A DNA stretch of 64,000 nucleotides. Source: DATJPR01 sp963811705 (lineage in GTDB: Bacteria; Bacteroidota; Ignavibacteria; UBA10030; UBA6906). The translations under genes were made by a program, and so were the position numbers. The first letter of the stretch is position 1. The number at the start of each line of letters is the position of its first letter. The notes beneath the pieces were generated by a model. The model did not search any database, had not been told where the DNA came from, and worked only from the letters and a program-made list of their open reading frames with translations. The stretch spans positions 1-64,000 of the forward strand of contig CAWESL010000005.1 of the NCBI GenBank assembly GCA_963811705.1, written 5' to 3'. Positions 62,944 through 64,000 of the stretch are shown here, piece by piece.

Positions 62944-62973
62944 TTGTTCGTCTCCACGGATGATGGCTATTCT
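62944..62973 (+). promoter_or_regulatory. Possible promoter for greA
   Basis: TTGTTC (62944-62949), 18-nt spacer, TATTCT (62968-62973), about 32 bases before the ATG at 63006. Confidence 0.4.
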
Positions 62974-63005
62974 TTTTGCTTTCACTAAAGCTTTCGAGCG
63001 ACACC

Positions 63006-63488
63006 ATGAACGGACAATCAGAGACGATCTATCTTACCCGCGAGCGGCTTCATGAAATCGAACAGGAAGTGCGCGAACTCAAGACGAATGGTCGCAAGAT
63101 GGTTGCCCAAAAGATCGCCGATGCCCGTGGCTATGGCGATCTGTCGGAGAATGCCGAGTACGATGCCGCGAAAGAGGAACAGCAGCACCTCGAATTGAAG
63201 ATTTCCAAGCTCGAGCTGACGCTCTCCCACGCAAAGGTGATCGAAGCAAAAGACCTGCCCAACGACAAGATTTATATCCTCAGCCGCGTGAAGTTGAAGG
63301 ACCTGAAAACAGGGAGAGAATTCGAGTATCTTCTTGTATCACCGGAAGAATCAGATTTCGACGCGAACAAAATTTCCGTGACCTCCCCGATCGGGAAGTC
63401 ACTCCTCGGGAAAACGCCAGGAGAGTCCCTCGAGATCAAGGTCCCGGCCGGATTGCTTCATTACAAGATCCTTGACGTCACGAGATAG
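63006..63488 (+). CDS. greA: Transcription elongation factor GreA
   Basis: 160 residues. The N-terminal coiled coil LHEIEQEVRELK...ARGYGDLSENAEYDAAKEEQ carries the acidic tip (DLSENAEYDAAKE) that enters the RNA polymerase channel and stimulates cleavage of backtracked RNA. The C-terminal FKBP-like domain has ISVTSPIGKSLLGKTPGE. ATG 63006 is used; a longer open frame is unlike the family. Confidence 0.95.
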   Translation: MNGQSETIYLTRERLHEIEQEVRELKTNGRKMVAQKIADARGYGDLSENAEYDAAKEEQQHLELKISKLELTLSHAKVIEAKDLPNDKIYILSRVKLKDLKTGREFEYLLVSPEESDFDANKISVTSPIGKSLLGKTPGESLEIKVPAGLLHYKILDVTR

Positions 63489-63494
63489 ACAGGT

Positions 63495-63522
63495 GATCGG
63501 CAATGCGTGCCGATCCGTTTTC
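63495..63522 (+). terminator. Rho-independent terminator after greA
   Basis: GATCGGCA (63495-63502), 5-nt loop, perfect complement TGCCGATC (63508-63515), then CGTTTTCT. Confidence 0.75.
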
Positions 63523-63625
63523 TGCCAAGAGTCCATGCGTGACGTTCTTTCCAATTTGCGAGTCCAGAGCGAGCCTTCTTTTCCCCGCGAACCTCTGACG
63601 GAATCCCGCTACCCGGCACCCTCTC

Positions 63626-64000
63626 ATGCCAACGAACCTCGAACTAAAAGCGCGGATCTCCTCGATCGAATGGTGCCTGACGCGTGCACTCGAACGAGGA
63701 GCCACCAGTGCCGGGATATTGGATCAAGTTGACACGTACTTCAACACTCCTGCCGGACGCCTCAAACTGCGAATCATCAATGGAAGTTCGGCAGAGCTGA
63801 TCGGCTATTTCAGAAGAGAAGTCGCCGATGAACGATCCAGCGCATATGAGAAGACCTCGGTTCCGGACGCCGCGACCTTTTGTGGAATTCTGGAACGTAC
63901 GCTCGGCGTCCGTGTGGTCGTGAGTAAACATCGGAACCTTTTCTGGTACAAAGGATCGAGAATTCACGTTGACGCCGTCGACAATCTTGGCACGTTCATT
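63626..64000 (+). CDS. CYTH-domain protein (class IV adenylate cyclase / triphosphatase-like), cut by the window edge
   Basis: 125 residues are visible from ATG 63626; the frame is still open at the last base. NLELKARI is the N-terminal acidic/basic strand (ELK version of ExExK). DTYFNTPAGRLKLRI, LIGYFRREVAD, VVVSKHRNLFWYKGSRIHVDAVDNLGTFI follow in the order of the CYTH triphosphate tunnel. Family members are adenylate cyclases (CyaB), thiamine triphosphatases or inorganic triphosphatases; this one resembles the CyaB-like group, but activity cannot be told. Confidence 0.85.
   Translation, partial: MPTNLELKARISSIEWCLTRALERGATSAGILDQVDTYFNTPAGRLKLRIINGSSAELIGYFRREVADERSSAYEKTSVPDAATFCGILERTLGVRVVVSKHRNLFWYKGSRIHVDAVDNLGTFI

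Overview
The window looks like chromosomal DNA from a diderm of the FCB group, most like an Ignavibacteria/Chlorobi-side lineage (inference). It has a secreted protein with a type IX secretion sorting tail (motif PNPFNP), many small outer-membrane beta-barrels, capsule (Wzi) functions, GlnRS next to GluRS, and complex I genes. Most genes lie on the + strand in tight runs with ATGA-type overlaps, and base composition is GC-rich apart from a visibly less GC-rich block at the left end.

Layout. 1-6.5 kb: two tandem paralogous secreted multidomain proteins with dockerin-like C-termini, both broken by many frameshifts, then an intact T9SS-sorted protein. 6.5-16 kb: a surface-polysaccharide region (initiating sugar-phosphate transferase, UDP-glucose dehydrogenase, UDP-xylose synthase, DUF2279 protein, Wzi). 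It is interrupted by an IS110/IS1111-type element and by two four-helix-bundle (S23/IVP-like) genes, one intact and one decayed. Each of these two lies between complementary low-complexity arms. 16-19 kb: two peroxiredoxins, then 6-pyruvoyltetrahydropterin synthase, GTP cyclohydrolase I and an SDR, which together suggest a tetrahydrobiopterin-type pathway; then a convergent Spy/CpxP-like gene. 19.8-26.6 kb: TPR lipoprotein, pyrK, pyrD, folC, rho. 26.7-31.3 kb: thiolase, 3-hydroxyacyl-CoA dehydrogenase, acyl-CoA dehydrogenase and two beta-barrel proteins. 31.4-36.1 kb: TetR regulator with a tripartite EmrAB-TolC-type efflux system. 36.1-39.1 kb: SDR, an unrecognised 500-aa protein and a DUF6580 membrane protein. 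39.2-50.5 kb: gltX-glnS-folB-folK-deoxynucleoside kinase-small membrane protein-GT9-nadA, then asnS, an ABC-2 type exporter and a small barrel. 50.6-58 kb: membrane-arm complex I genes nuoJKLM-N with a NhaD-like antiporter gene between nuoM and nuoN. 58-64 kb: nnr, vanZ-like, tgt, yajC, ribBA, greA and the start of a CYTH-domain gene.

Several sigma70-like promoters share a TTGnnn / 16-18 nt / TATATT-like pattern (rho, asnS, tgt, nuoJ and the sugar transferase). The best leads for something new are: the four-helix-bundle genes enclosed by inverted low-complexity arms, with related gene-less palindromes, one abutting the IS; a three-way-junction RNA candidate at 6621-6687; the bacterial biopterin cluster; the dockerin-tailed broken paralogues; and the unrecognised 500-aa protein.
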